A stretch of 64,000 bases of DNA from Bacteroides sp. M10 (GTDB lineage: Bacteria > Bacteroidota > Bacteroidia > Bacteroidales > Bacteroidaceae): NCBI RefSeq assembly GCF_014334015.1, contig NZ_CP060488.1, positions 1 through 64,000 of the forward strand. Direction: 5' to 3'. Below, one piece after another: positions 9,742 through 17,748 of this stretch. The notes beneath the pieces were generated by a model. It was not told the DNA's origin and ran no database searches. It saw nothing but the letters and a program-made list of their open reading frames with translations. Both the position numbers and the translations under genes were made by a program. Position 1 is the first letter of the stretch; every line of letters starts with the position of its first letter.

Positions 9742-10266
9742 TTATTTTCTCTTCTTTTTTCTTCTATTTACCGATTCTACAGCCTCCGTCACCACAGGTT
9801 TATCCTGGAAACGCTTCGTATAACTGGAATAGTCCGGATGAATGCGCTCGTAGTCAGGATCCATAAATAACGGACTGGAAATAATATGATCCGCCGTAGA
9901 ACGATTACAGCAAAAAACAATGTTTTCTACACCAGCCAAGCGGGTTAATGCTTTCACATCCGTATCATGCGGTTGCAATGTCATAGGGTCAGTGAAGAAA
10001 AACAGATAGTCAATCTGTCCATCCACAATACGTGATCCCATTTGTTGGTCACCACCCAGCGGACCTGATTTTAAAATCGTAAAATCCCATTCTTCATCAG
10101 GGTGCTTCTCTTTTAATGCTTCCAATATCAAAGTACCGGTAGTACCTGTACAATAGAATTTATTTCCCATCAACAGTTCCGAGTTCCACAGTACCCATTC
10201 GATGAGGTCTTTTTTCATTGCATCATGCGCTACCAGCCCGATGCCTCTTCTAACCTTTGCTTTCAT
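9742..10266 (-). CDS. mgsA: Methylglyoxal synthase
   Basis: Converts dihydroxyacetone phosphate to methylglyoxal and phosphate, a glycolytic bypass used when phosphate is short or sugar phosphate builds up. The 174-aa protein carries the family motifs CTGTTGTL (phosphate binding), SGPLGGDQQ with catalytic D73, and DPMTLQPHDTDVKAL with H100. The C-terminal tail is unusually basic (NRRKKKRK). It is the last gene of a tight minus-strand operon and follows the GT2 gene by three bases. Confidence 0.96.
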   Translation of the reverse strand: MKAKVRRGIGLVAHDAMKKDLIEWVLWNSELLMGNKFYCTGTTGTLILEALKEKHPDEEWDFTILKSGPLGGDQQMGSRIVDGQIDYLFFFTDPMTLQPHDTDVKALTRLAGVENIVFCCNRSTADHIISSPLFMDPDYERIHPDYSSYTKRFQDKPVVTEAVESVNRRKKKRK

Positions 10267-10269
10267 TTG

Positions 10270-11298
10270 CTATCCTTTTAAATCCGACAATTGAGAGAAT
10301 CTTTTGCATCCTCTCGCATAAAACTGCCACAAGATACTACTTTTTGTCCGTTCAGGTATCGGATTCAAAGTTTTTTTTCTCATATTCTCTTCACGGGATA
10401 AAGAAAATGAAGGACGTAGCTGTTGGTACTCTTTCCGTGCACGCATGACGGCACGAGCATTGTCCCAATGTCCTTGCAACAAGAAATTAAACGCTGCCAC
10501 ATAATCAAGACAGGCCCGGATACGCATCACTTTATTTAACTCCTCCTGTGGAAGATTCTTATAGAGCATGACAAGATTATTACGGAAATTAAGAAAAGTC
10601 TTATGAGGATTCTCTTTTTTAAGAGTAGCTCCCCCCACATGATAGACAACACTTTGAGGCACACAAACAATCTCACGTCCTCGCGAACGAAGTCGCCAGC
10701 ACAAATCTATTTCCTCCATGTGTGCAAAAAAACGTCCATCCAATCCTCCGGCATTCATATAATCAGCGCGTCGGATAAACAGGGCTGCCCCCGTCGCCCA
10801 GAAAACAGGAATCACTGTATCGTACTGACCGTCATCTTTCTCCACAACGCCCATTATACGCCCCCGACAGAAAGGATAACCGTATTTATCAATAAAACCA
10901 CCGGCTGCCCCGGCATATTCGAAATATTCTTTTTGTCGCTGGCTACGTATCTTCGGCTGACAGGCAGCCACCTCCGGATGAGCATCCAGATAAGCAACCA
11001 TTGGTTCCAGCCAATGCTCCGTCACCTCGACATCCGAATTCAAAAGCACTACATATTCTGCATCTACCTGCTGTAATGCCAAATTGTATCCGTCTGCAAA
11101 ACCATAATTCCGATCGAGCACAATCGTCCTAACAGAAGGAAATTCCTGTTGAAGCAAAGCCACAGAATCGTCCGTAGAGCCATTATCAGCCACACAAACC
11201 TCTATCCCCTCTCCTTTCGAATAGCGGACAACAGACGGAAGAAAAGTACGGAGCATATCACATCCGTTCCAATTCAAGATTACAACTGAAACTTTCAT
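10270..11298 (-). CDS. Family 2 glycosyltransferase
   Basis: Cytoplasmic inverting GT-A glycosyltransferase of 342 aa. VSVVILNWNGCDML opens the Rossmann-like domain; DNGSTDDS and LNSDVEV supply the nucleotide-sugar and metal-binding acidic residues; MEEIDLCWRLRSRG is the typical acceptor-side ED motif of the rhamnosyl-transferase-like (WcaA/WbbL) branch. A long basic C-terminal extension follows. Its start overlaps the stop of the upstream acyltransferase by four bases (ATGA), which points to translational coupling. With the LpxL-like neighbour, a role in lipopolysaccharide or another envelope glycan is likely; the sugar is unknown. Confidence 0.9.
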   Translation of the reverse strand: MKVSVVILNWNGCDMLRTFLPSVVRYSKGEGIEVCVADNGSTDDSVALLQQEFPSVRTIVLDRNYGFADGYNLALQQVDAEYVVLLNSDVEVTEHWLEPMVAYLDAHPEVAACQPKIRSQRQKEYFEYAGAAGGFIDKYGYPFCRGRIMGVVEKDDGQYDTVIPVFWATGAALFIRRADYMNAGGLDGRFFAHMEEIDLCWRLRSRGREIVCVPQSVVYHVGGATLKKENPHKTFLNFRNNLVMLYKNLPQEELNKVMRIRACLDYVAAFNFLLQGHWDNARAVMRARKEYQQLRPSFSLSREENMRKKTLNPIPERTKSSILWQFYARGCKRFSQLSDLKG

Positions 11299-12218
11299 TG
11301 CTGTTCTTTCTTCTTGTTCAATTCTTCCTGTTGTTCAGCCTCCTCCCTGTTTAATTTCCAGCGTTTATGAGACCACAACCAGTATGCCGGTTCTCTACGA
11401 ATCGTCTGCTCCAATCGGTGAGCAAACATTTCAGTAATTTCTCCTTCCTTGGTTTCTTTCGGCGTCTCCGTCATTAGTTTGAATTCCGCTTCACAATATC
11501 CTCTCCGTCTCTTACTAAGTTCGCAATAGAAAACAGGAAAATTCATCATTTTAGCAATGCGCTCAGCACCATTCAGAAAAGCAGTCTCCTGCCCTAAAAA
11601 AGTAGTCCAATATCTATCAAATCCGCTGGGCCATTGGTCGGTAATCAGACCGACTACCATCTTTTTCCCATCACGCTTCAACTTAATAATTTCGCGTGCA
11701 GTAGAATGTTTTGGAATATTATATCCACCGAAACGAGAGCGGATACGTTTAAAAAGTTTATCCAGATATTGATCTCTCAACGGTTTATAAACCTGCACAG
11801 GAACATCTCCGGGTTTCATGATTGCACCCATGCCAATCAACCATTCATAATTGGCATAATGAGGAATCATCACAATAATACCTCCGTACTTTTCAGTCAG
11901 TTCCAGATATTGTTCCGTATTCTTATAAGTCATTCTCACACAAAGCTCTTCGGCAGACATATGCAACAGTTTCAAATCCTCAAGCATATAATCCGACAGA
12001 TAGCGATAGAATTTGCGCTCTATCTGCAATCTCTCTGCATCAGTTTTTTCCGGAAATGATCTCAACAGGTTCCCCCGAACTACTTTCCGGCGATATTTTC
12101 CAATATGATACATCAACAGATAATTCAAATCCGAGAACATATACAAAACCCGGAACGGAAGTGCCGAAAACAACCACATCCCACTATATACCAACCAGTA
12201 GATAAGTTTTGATCCCAT
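11295..12218 (-). CDS. LpxL/HtrB-type lipid A acyltransferase
   Basis: Inner-membrane-associated acyltransferase of the LpxL/LpxM family (307 aa), adding a secondary acyl chain to lipid A. An N-terminal membrane anchor (LIYWLVYSGMWLFSALPF) precedes the catalytic HX4E motif in HYANYEW; DQWPSGFDRYWTTFLGQETAFLNGAERIAK matches the conserved DQ...G-FFG...T...G region. The C terminus is a charged coiled-coil-like tail rich in E and K. It lies two bases after mtaB and overlaps the GT2 gene. Bacteroides lipid A is normally penta-acylated, which fits one such enzyme. Confidence 0.9.
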   Translation of the reverse strand: MGSKLIYWLVYSGMWLFSALPFRVLYMFSDLNYLLMYHIGKYRRKVVRGNLLRSFPEKTDAERLQIERKFYRYLSDYMLEDLKLLHMSAEELCVRMTYKNTEQYLELTEKYGGIIVMIPHYANYEWLIGMGAIMKPGDVPVQVYKPLRDQYLDKLFKRIRSRFGGYNIPKHSTAREIIKLKRDGKKMVVGLITDQWPSGFDRYWTTFLGQETAFLNGAERIAKMMNFPVFYCELSKRRRGYCEAEFKLMTETPKETKEGEITEMFAHRLEQTIRREPAYWLWSHKRWKLNREEAEQQEELNKKKEQQ

Positions 12219-12220
12219 AC

Positions 12221-13540
12221 TTATATCAGAATTGTACCTTTAAGTGCTGTCATCTCTTCATTAAAATCTCCCAAACATACATTGACCACCCTATTATCCA
12301 GTGAATCATCGCTTTCCACCTCTACACGTATATAGTTCTCCGTAAATCCATGCATCGGAGCACCTGCCTTTGATTTTTCCATCAGCACCGGCATTGTCTG
12401 CCCAATATGACGAGCATAAAAGGCCTGCGTTTTTTGGTCCGACAGTGTCAATAAACGTTGGCTACGCTGATGTTTCTCTTCCGGAGAAACCACATATTCT
12501 ATTTTTAAGGCCTGCGTTCCGGGACGTTCGGAATAACTAAACACATGCAACTGTGTCACATTCAAACTCTCAATAAACTGATAAGCTCGTTCGAAATACT
12601 CCGGCGTTTCTCCACGGGTTCCCACAATCACATCCACACCGATAAAAGCATCCGGCATCACCTCTTTGATCTTCTTCACTTTCGAAGCAAAAAGAGCTGT
12701 GTCATAACGGCGGCGCATTAATTGCAAAACCTCATCACAACCGGACTGCAAAGGGATATGGAAATGAGGCATAAAACTACGGGAGCGAGATACAAATTCA
12801 ATGATCTCATCAGTCAACAGATTAGGTTCTATAGAAGATATCCGATAACGTTCGATTCCATCTACCTGATCCAGTGCTTTTACCAAATCAAAAAAGCTCT
12901 CTCCTGTTGTTTTACCAAAATCTCCAATATTCACTCCGGTCAGAACAATTTCTTTTCCTCCCTCGGCAGCCGCTTGACGGGCCTGCTCAACCATGGAAGC
13001 AATAGTCCCGTTACGACTTCGCCCCCGGGCAAAAGGAATCGTGCAATAAGAACAAAAATAATCGCATCCATCCTGCACCTTCAAAAAGAAACGGGTACGG
13101 TCTCCCCGTGAACACGAGGGAGAGAATGAACGGATATCTTTGGTCGTCGTAGTGATAGCCTCTCCTTTTTCATGCTTTTGGAGGTCGCCCAGATATTGAA
13201 GCAATTCTCCTTTCTGTTCCGCTCCCAACACTACGTCCACTCCATCTATCTTTGCCACATCGCCGGGCTTCAATTGCGCATAACATCCGGTCACTACCAC
13301 AAAAGCACCAGGGTGTTGTTTTACCAGACGATGAATCGCTTGCCGGCATTTCTTATCCGCCATCTCCGTCACCGAACAGGTATTTACCACACAGATATCT
13401 GCTTTCTCTCCTTTACGCGCAGTCCGAACTCCTGCCTCACGCAGAATTTTACCAATAGTTGAAGTCTCTGAAAAATTTAATTTGCAGCCTAAAGTATAAT
13501 AAACGGCTGTCTTATTTTGAAATACAGTGGTATCTATCAT
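12221..13540 (-). CDS. mtaB: tRNA N6-threonylcarbamoyladenosine (t6A37) methylthiotransferase MtaB
   Basis: Radical-SAM methylthiotransferase that converts t6A37 to ms2t6A37 in tRNAs reading ANN codons. Domain order over 439 aa: N-terminal UPF0004 domain with cluster cysteines (C19 in TLGCKLN, then VVNTCSV and TGCYAQ), the radical SAM core with CDYFCSYC (CxxxCxxC) followed by TIPFARGRSR, and a C-terminal TRAM-like domain (about 375-439). The TLGCKLN form and overall match favour MtaB over MiaB or RimO. It is first in the four-gene operon mtaB-lpxL-like-GT2-mgsA, read from a palindromic promoter region at 13559-13574. Confidence 0.93.
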   Translation of the reverse strand: MIDTTVFQNKTAVYYTLGCKLNFSETSTIGKILREAGVRTARKGEKADICVVNTCSVTEMADKKCRQAIHRLVKQHPGAFVVVTGCYAQLKPGDVAKIDGVDVVLGAEQKGELLQYLGDLQKHEKGEAITTTTKDIRSFSPSCSRGDRTRFFLKVQDGCDYFCSYCTIPFARGRSRNGTIASMVEQARQAAAEGGKEIVLTGVNIGDFGKTTGESFFDLVKALDQVDGIERYRISSIEPNLLTDEIIEFVSRSRSFMPHFHIPLQSGCDEVLQLMRRRYDTALFASKVKKIKEVMPDAFIGVDVIVGTRGETPEYFERAYQFIESLNVTQLHVFSYSERPGTQALKIEYVVSPEEKHQRSQRLLTLSDQKTQAFYARHIGQTMPVLMEKSKAGAPMHGFTENYIRVEVESDDSLDNRVVNVCLGDFNEEMTALKGTILI

Positions 13541-13558
13541 AAGCTGTTATAAACACAT

Positions 13559-13574
13559 TAACTTTGCAAAGTTA
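13559..13574. promoter_or_regulatory. Palindromic divergent -7 promoter element
   Basis: TAACTTTGCAAAGTTA is a perfect 16-bp palindrome carrying a full TAnnTTTG box on each strand. The minus-strand copy (13567-13574) lies about 27 bases before mtaB. The plus-strand copy is upstream of the acyl-CoA ligase, which also has its own closer promoter. Confidence 0.6.
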
Positions 13575-13597
13575 CACATTATTATTAGTAAAACGCT

Positions 13598-13627
13598 TTT
13601 GGATACGAAAGTTTATTCTTATTTTTG
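13598..13627 (+). promoter_or_regulatory. Promoter for the acyl-CoA ligase
   Basis: TTTG at 13598-13601, 18 bases, then TATTTTTG at 13620-13627. It ends 23 bases before the ATG at 13651 and shows that the TTG-initiated upstream reading frame is not coding. Confidence 0.7.
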
Positions 13628-13650
13628 CACAATTCACTAAAAAACGTGCA

Positions 13651-15324
13651 ATGATTAAAGAGAATTTCATTAAACTATACGAAAATAGTTTTCGTGAAAA
13701 TTGGGATCTACCTTGTTACACTGATTATGGAGAAGATACCCAATATACTTATGGGGAGGTAGCTGAAAAAATCGCCCGTTTACATCTGTTATTCAAACAT
13801 TGTAGCCTCCGCAGAGGAGATAAGATTTCAGTTATCGGCAAAAACAACGCTCACTGGTGCATCGCCTATATGGCAACCATCACGTATGGAGCAATCATTG
13901 TTCCCATCCTTCAAGACTTTACGCCCAACGATGTTCATCATATCGTCAATCATTCCGAATCCGTATTTCTGTTCACCAGCGACAGCATTTGGGACAATCT
14001 GGAAGAGGAAAAACTAACGGGACTGCGAGGCGTATTCTCACTGACCGATTTCCGGTGTCTTTATCAGCGTGACGGAGAAACCATACAGAAGTTTCTGAAA
14101 AATACCGATAAAGAAATGCATTCTTTATATCCGAAAGGATTTGCCCGCGAAGATGTTCAATATACCACTTTATCCAATGATAAAGTGATGCTATTAAACT
14201 ATACTTCCGGAACCACCGGTTTCAGTAAAGGAGTGATGTTGACAGGGAACAATCTGGCAGGAAATGTCACTTTCGGTATCCGCACCGAACTTCTTAAAAA
14301 GGGAGACAAAGTACTCTCTTTCCTCCCACTCGCTCATGCATACGGCTGTGCGTTCGACTTTCTGACTGCAACCGCTGTCGGCACCCATGTCACTCTGCTT
14401 GGTAAAACTCCTTCTCCGAAGATTATAATGAAGGCTTTTGAGGAAGTGAAACCCAACCTTATTATTACTGTCCCACTAGTGATCGAAAAGATATATAAGA
14501 ATATCATCCAGCCACTCATTAATAAAAAAGGTATGAAGTGGGCACTCAACATTCCGCTGCTCGACACACAGATCTACAACCAGATACGCAAAAGACTGAT
14601 TGATGCACTAGGAGGTCGGTTTAAGGAAATCATTATCGGCGGCGCCGCTATGGACAAGGAAGTAGAAGAATTCTTCTACAAAATTAAGTTCCCTTTTACT
14701 ATAGGTTACGGTATGACGGAATGTGGACCACTAATCAGTTATGCCCCTTGGGATGAATTTGTACTAGGCTCTTCCGGAAAGATTCTGGATATAATGGAAG
14801 CACGTATCTATAAAGAAAACCCTGAAGCAGAAACCGGAGAAATCCAGGTCCGGGGGGAGAACGTGATGGTAGGATATTACAAGAACCAGGAAGCAACAGA
14901 GGAAGTATTCACACAAGACGGCTGGCTACGTACGGGTGACCTCGGTAGCATGGACAACAGCGGGAATATTTTCATCCGGGGACGGCTCAAAACCATGATC
15001 TTAAGTTCAAGCGGACAGAACATCTTCCCCGAAGAGTTGGAAACAAAACTGAATAACCTGCCTTTCATTCTTGAAAGTCTCGTTATCGAGCGCAACAAAA
15101 AATTGGTAGCACTCGTTTATGCCGATTATGAAGCGTTGGATTCTCTCGGATTAAACAATCCGAATAACCTGAAAACAATCATGGATGAAAATCTTAAGAA
15201 TCTGAACAGCAATGTAGCCGCTTATGAAAAAATCAGCAGAATCCAACTTTATCCTACGGAATTTGAAAAAACTCCCAAAAGAAGCATAAAAAGATACCTA
15301 TATAACAGTATTGCTGTCGATTAG
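13651..15324 (+). CDS. AMP-dependent long-chain acyl-CoA ligase
   Basis: Activates a carboxylic acid, probably a fatty acid, as acyl-AMP and then acyl-CoA. The 557-aa protein shows the ANL-superfamily signatures: P-loop-like YTSGTTGFSKGVML, FLPLAHAYGC, YGMTECGPLISY (A5 motif), GWLRTGDLG (A7), and FIRGRLKTMILSSSGQNIFPEELE (hinge). The lysine near the C terminus, in TPKRSIKRYLY, fits the catalytic A10 position. No signal peptide is present. An in-frame TTG start at 13564 is rejected because a promoter lies inside that extension. The gene is monocistronic and divergent from mtaB. Confidence 0.9.
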   Translation: MIKENFIKLYENSFRENWDLPCYTDYGEDTQYTYGEVAEKIARLHLLFKHCSLRRGDKISVIGKNNAHWCIAYMATITYGAIIVPILQDFTPNDVHHIVNHSESVFLFTSDSIWDNLEEEKLTGLRGVFSLTDFRCLYQRDGETIQKFLKNTDKEMHSLYPKGFAREDVQYTTLSNDKVMLLNYTSGTTGFSKGVMLTGNNLAGNVTFGIRTELLKKGDKVLSFLPLAHAYGCAFDFLTATAVGTHVTLLGKTPSPKIIMKAFEEVKPNLIITVPLVIEKIYKNIIQPLINKKGMKWALNIPLLDTQIYNQIRKRLIDALGGRFKEIIIGGAAMDKEVEEFFYKIKFPFTIGYGMTECGPLISYAPWDEFVLGSSGKILDIMEARIYKENPEAETGEIQVRGENVMVGYYKNQEATEEVFTQDGWLRTGDLGSMDNSGNIFIRGRLKTMILSSSGQNIFPEELETKLNNLPFILESLVIERNKKLVALVYADYEALDSLGLNNPNNLKTIMDENLKNLNSNVAAYEKISRIQLYPTEFEKTPKRSIKRYLYNSIAVD

Positions 15325-15423
15325 CATGTTCTAAAACATACGAAAGAGGGAGAAAAGTGGCTAGTTACAAAAAAAAATATAAAAAAAGTTGGTGTTTCGA
15401 GAACAACGTATTGAAAAAGTACA

Positions 15424-15431
15424 TACCTTTG
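15424..15431 (+). promoter_or_regulatory. -7 promoter element for the small Ala-rich lipoprotein
   Basis: TACCTTTG fits TAnnTTTG, about 52 bases before the ATG. Confidence 0.6.
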
Positions 15432-15483
15432 CAACGTTTTAATAAAGCAATTGATTGTATTACGTTTTTAAAAAGCAAAGAAA

Positions 15484-15699
15484 ATGAAAAAATTAGTTTT
15501 GATGGCCGTAGCTATCGTAGCAGTATCATTCGCATCATGTGGTAACAAAGCAGCTGACGCAGCAAAAGCAACTGCAGATTCTATCCGTATCGCTGACTCA
15601 ATCGCAGCAGTAGAAGCAGCAGCTCTTGAAGCTGAACAAGCAGCAGCAGCCGCAGCAGATTCTTTGAATGCTGATAGCACTGCAATTGTAGCTGAATAA
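15484..15699 (+). CDS. Small alanine-rich lipoprotein
   Basis: Predicted 71-aa protein of unknown function. It has a signal peptide ending in a lipobox-like SFASC, so it is probably lipidated at C20. The mature part is about 50 residues of A, E, D and S with a helical heptad-like spacing (ADAAKATADSIRIADSIAAVEAAALE), likely one long amphipathic helix, in the manner of Lpp-like or coiled-coil lipoproteins. It has its own promoter and a strong terminator, so it is a real monocistronic gene. Compact structure and strong signals suggest high expression. No family name is assigned. Confidence 0.85.
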   Translation: MKKLVLMAVAIVAVSFASCGNKAADAAKATADSIRIADSIAAVEAAALEAEQAAAAAADSLNADSTAIVAE

Positions 15700-15724
15700 T
15701 TCAGACACAACTTAGAGAGAATTG

Positions 15725-15762
15725 AAAGTCTGCCATGCGAAAGCATGCACAGACTTTTTTTT
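15725..15762 (+). terminator. Strong rho-independent terminator after the small lipoprotein
   Basis: AAAGTCTG (15725-15732) pairs with CAGACTTT, with an inner CATGC-GAAA-GCATG stem capped by a GAAA tetraloop, followed by eight T. Confidence 0.93.
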
Positions 15763-15788
15763 ATGCCTTTATTTTAGCAATTCACACG

Positions 15789-16697
15789 CTATTTAGCGTA
15801 TGAACTCTTCACAAAAGGAGCATCCAACAAATAATCCAAGCTCACTTCCACACTTTCTTCTACCGGCATACTATAACCCTCGATTTCAGCAACGAGATAG
15901 TTAACACCTGCAGTTTTTGCATTCTTAAAGATAGCGTCAAAACCTACCATTCCACTTTGTCCGATCTCTCTGTGATCCTTAACATGGAATATCTTGAAGC
16001 GGCCGGGATATTTATTAAAATAATCAACAGGACTGTTTTGTCCGCGAACTACCCAATAAAGGTCCATCTGGAAGAAGACATATTCAGGATTCGTATGTTC
16101 CAGCATATAATCATACATCACTTTATCTTCTACTTTCTGAAATTCATGAGCGTGATTATGATATCCAAACGACAGACCTTGTTGTTTACAACGCTTGCCT
16201 ATCTCATTATAATATGCACAATACGTATCCAAATCCTTGAGCGTCTTAGGTACATCCATCCACGGAGCTACAATATATTTCATACCGGCAGCTTTATGAT
16301 CGGCAATACACTGATCCCACCATTCAAGTGATTTCGAATAGTCACCGGAAGCAAGTTCTTCTTTCGACAGTCCACGCGTACAGTGTGAAGACAAGACTTT
16401 TAATCCAGCCGATTCTACATCTTTCTTAAATTGTTGAGGAGTCCGGTCATAAAATTTACCGTTGTTATAATTGGCAGCTTCAACACCGGTATATCCCATG
16501 TTTGCCAATTTCTTCAGAAGAGCAGTATAAGTGGGGTCACACTTACCATCTTTATTGTCTACTTTATTCAATATATCTCTGACAGAATAGAGTTGAATAG
16601 CTACTTCTTTTTTAGCTTTCTTCTTTGTTTGCGCTGTCATTGCCTGTGGAATCATGAAAAGAGCAGCCAACGCACATAAATAAATTTTTGTTTTCAT
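15789..16697 (-). CDS. Secreted sugar-phosphate isomerase/epimerase-like TIM-barrel protein
   Basis: Xylose-isomerase-like TIM barrel (AP endonuclease 2 superfamily), 302 aa, with a signal peptide (LCALAALFMIPQAMTAQ), hence periplasmic. Metal-ligand positions typical of the fold are visible: E in GVEAAN, H in SSHCTRG, YHNHAHEF, QMDLYW, HVKDH, and the late LVAEIEGY. It is last in the minus-strand operon with a DUF1080 protein and two Gfo/Idh oxidoreductases. In the equivalent B. thetaiotaomicron operon, described for glycan breakdown through 3-keto-glycosides, I recall this position being assigned a hydratase acting on the 3-keto-glycal intermediate. That role is transferred by context. Confidence 0.88.
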   Translation of the reverse strand: MKTKIYLCALAALFMIPQAMTAQTKKKAKKEVAIQLYSVRDILNKVDNKDGKCDPTYTALLKKLANMGYTGVEAANYNNGKFYDRTPQQFKKDVESAGLKVLSSHCTRGLSKEELASGDYSKSLEWWDQCIADHKAAGMKYIVAPWMDVPKTLKDLDTYCAYYNEIGKRCKQQGLSFGYHNHAHEFQKVEDKVMYDYMLEHTNPEYVFFQMDLYWVVRGQNSPVDYFNKYPGRFKIFHVKDHREIGQSGMVGFDAIFKNAKTAGVNYLVAEIEGYSMPVEESVEVSLDYLLDAPFVKSSYAK

Positions 16698-16747
16698 ATA
16701 ATAGATATCAGGGGATTACAATTATTAGATTTATATAGAAAAAAACA

Positions 16748-16826
16748 GGCACGGATTACACAGACTTCACGGTTACTCTATGGCAATCGCCATTCAAAAA
16801 AACGTGAAATACGTGTAACCAGTGCC
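16748..16826 (-). terminator. Long imperfect hairpin between the DUF1080 and isomerase-like genes
   Basis: GGCACGGATTACAC (16748-16761) and GTGTAACCAGTGCC (16813-16826) are complementary at 12 of 14 positions; TTCACG/CGTGAA pairs further in. On the minus strand the stem is followed by a T-run, so it may attenuate transcription before the last gene. The CACGGATTACACAGA-type wording resembles dispersed intergenic repeats seen in Bacteroides genomes. Confidence 0.55.
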
Positions 16827-16843
16827 CTTTTATTGCTATTTGA

Positions 16844-17710
16844 TTAGTCCAAAACCTTCACGCGGATGTTGCGGAACCAAACATCATCACCGTGATCTTG
16901 CAAACCGATGAAACCTTCGTGATTTTCGCCACCACAGTTATTCAGCAATTCAAATGCCAAAGGCCATTTATCTTCGCTGAACTTACTTGCCTGCAACATA
17001 TCAGTCCATTGTTTTGTCCACAAATGATATTCAAGTACGTTTTCATCGTTTTGTCCGTGAACCACTGTACCTTTATAAACCATAATCTTAGCCTTGTTCC
17101 ATTCGCCAAACGGTTTAGAGTTTTGAGGAACTGCCGGAATCATGTCATACAAAGAAGCCGACTGACGATTGTTATCTTTACCCAATTTAGCATCCGGATG
17201 ATTGGCATTATCCAGGATCTGATATTCAGGTGCGGAAATATAAATAGGTTCAAGCACATCATTACCATCTTTGTCTTTAGAAGTAACTTCCTGAGCTAAA
17301 TACAGAATACCTGAATTGCTACCTTTAGCAACCTTCCATTCCAATTCCAACTCGAAGTTTTTAAATTTGTGAGCAAAGATCAAGTCACCACCATCACCGT
17401 CTTGAGCTTCACCGCCGCCAGAACCGTTGAATTTAATACAGCCATCTTCGATTGTCCATTTAGTAGGAACACGGTCTTTTCCATAACCACGCCATCCGTT
17501 AAATGTTTCACCATCAAAGATTGTGATATAACCATTTTCGTCAACAGGCAGATTCAAACTATCAGTTTCCGGTGCTTTCAATGATTTAGAGTAAGACAAT
17601 GCAACTTTGCTCGGTTCTTCCTGAGCATTTGCTTTTTTCTGACCACCGCAAGAAGCAAAAACTCCTGCAGCAAGACAACAACAAGCTAATGGATAAAATA
17701 CTTTTTTCAT
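16844..17710 (-). CDS. DUF1080 (3-keto-disaccharide hydrolase/lyase) lipoprotein
   Basis: Lipoprotein of 288 aa with lipobox FASC (C21), so exported and membrane anchored. The DUF1080 jelly-roll domain spans most of the protein, with the family's opening IFDGETFNGWRGYG, GGDLIFAHKFKNFELELEWK, GSNSGILYL, PEYQILDN, and the closing IGLQDHGDDVWFRNIRVKVL. Members cleave glycosidic bonds of 3-keto-glycosides by elimination chemistry (1,2-lyase) or hydrolysis. It lies between an oxidoreductase that can make the 3-keto group and the TIM-barrel protein, consistent with a stepwise periplasmic pathway. Confidence 0.9.
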   Translation of the reverse strand: MKKVFYPLACCCLAAGVFASCGGQKKANAQEEPSKVALSYSKSLKAPETDSLNLPVDENGYITIFDGETFNGWRGYGKDRVPTKWTIEDGCIKFNGSGGGEAQDGDGGDLIFAHKFKNFELELEWKVAKGSNSGILYLAQEVTSKDKDGNDVLEPIYISAPEYQILDNANHPDAKLGKDNNRQSASLYDMIPAVPQNSKPFGEWNKAKIMVYKGTVVHGQNDENVLEYHLWTKQWTDMLQASKFSEDKWPLAFELLNNCGGENHEGFIGLQDHGDDVWFRNIRVKVLD

Positions 17711-17748
17711 GATAATAACGATTTAATTTTTTATCTTTAATTTCTAAT

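Noticed and set aside
13564..13650. TTG-initiated N-terminal extension of the acyl-CoA ligase
   Set aside because: A full -33/-7 promoter lies inside it, and the conserved family start is at ATG 13651.
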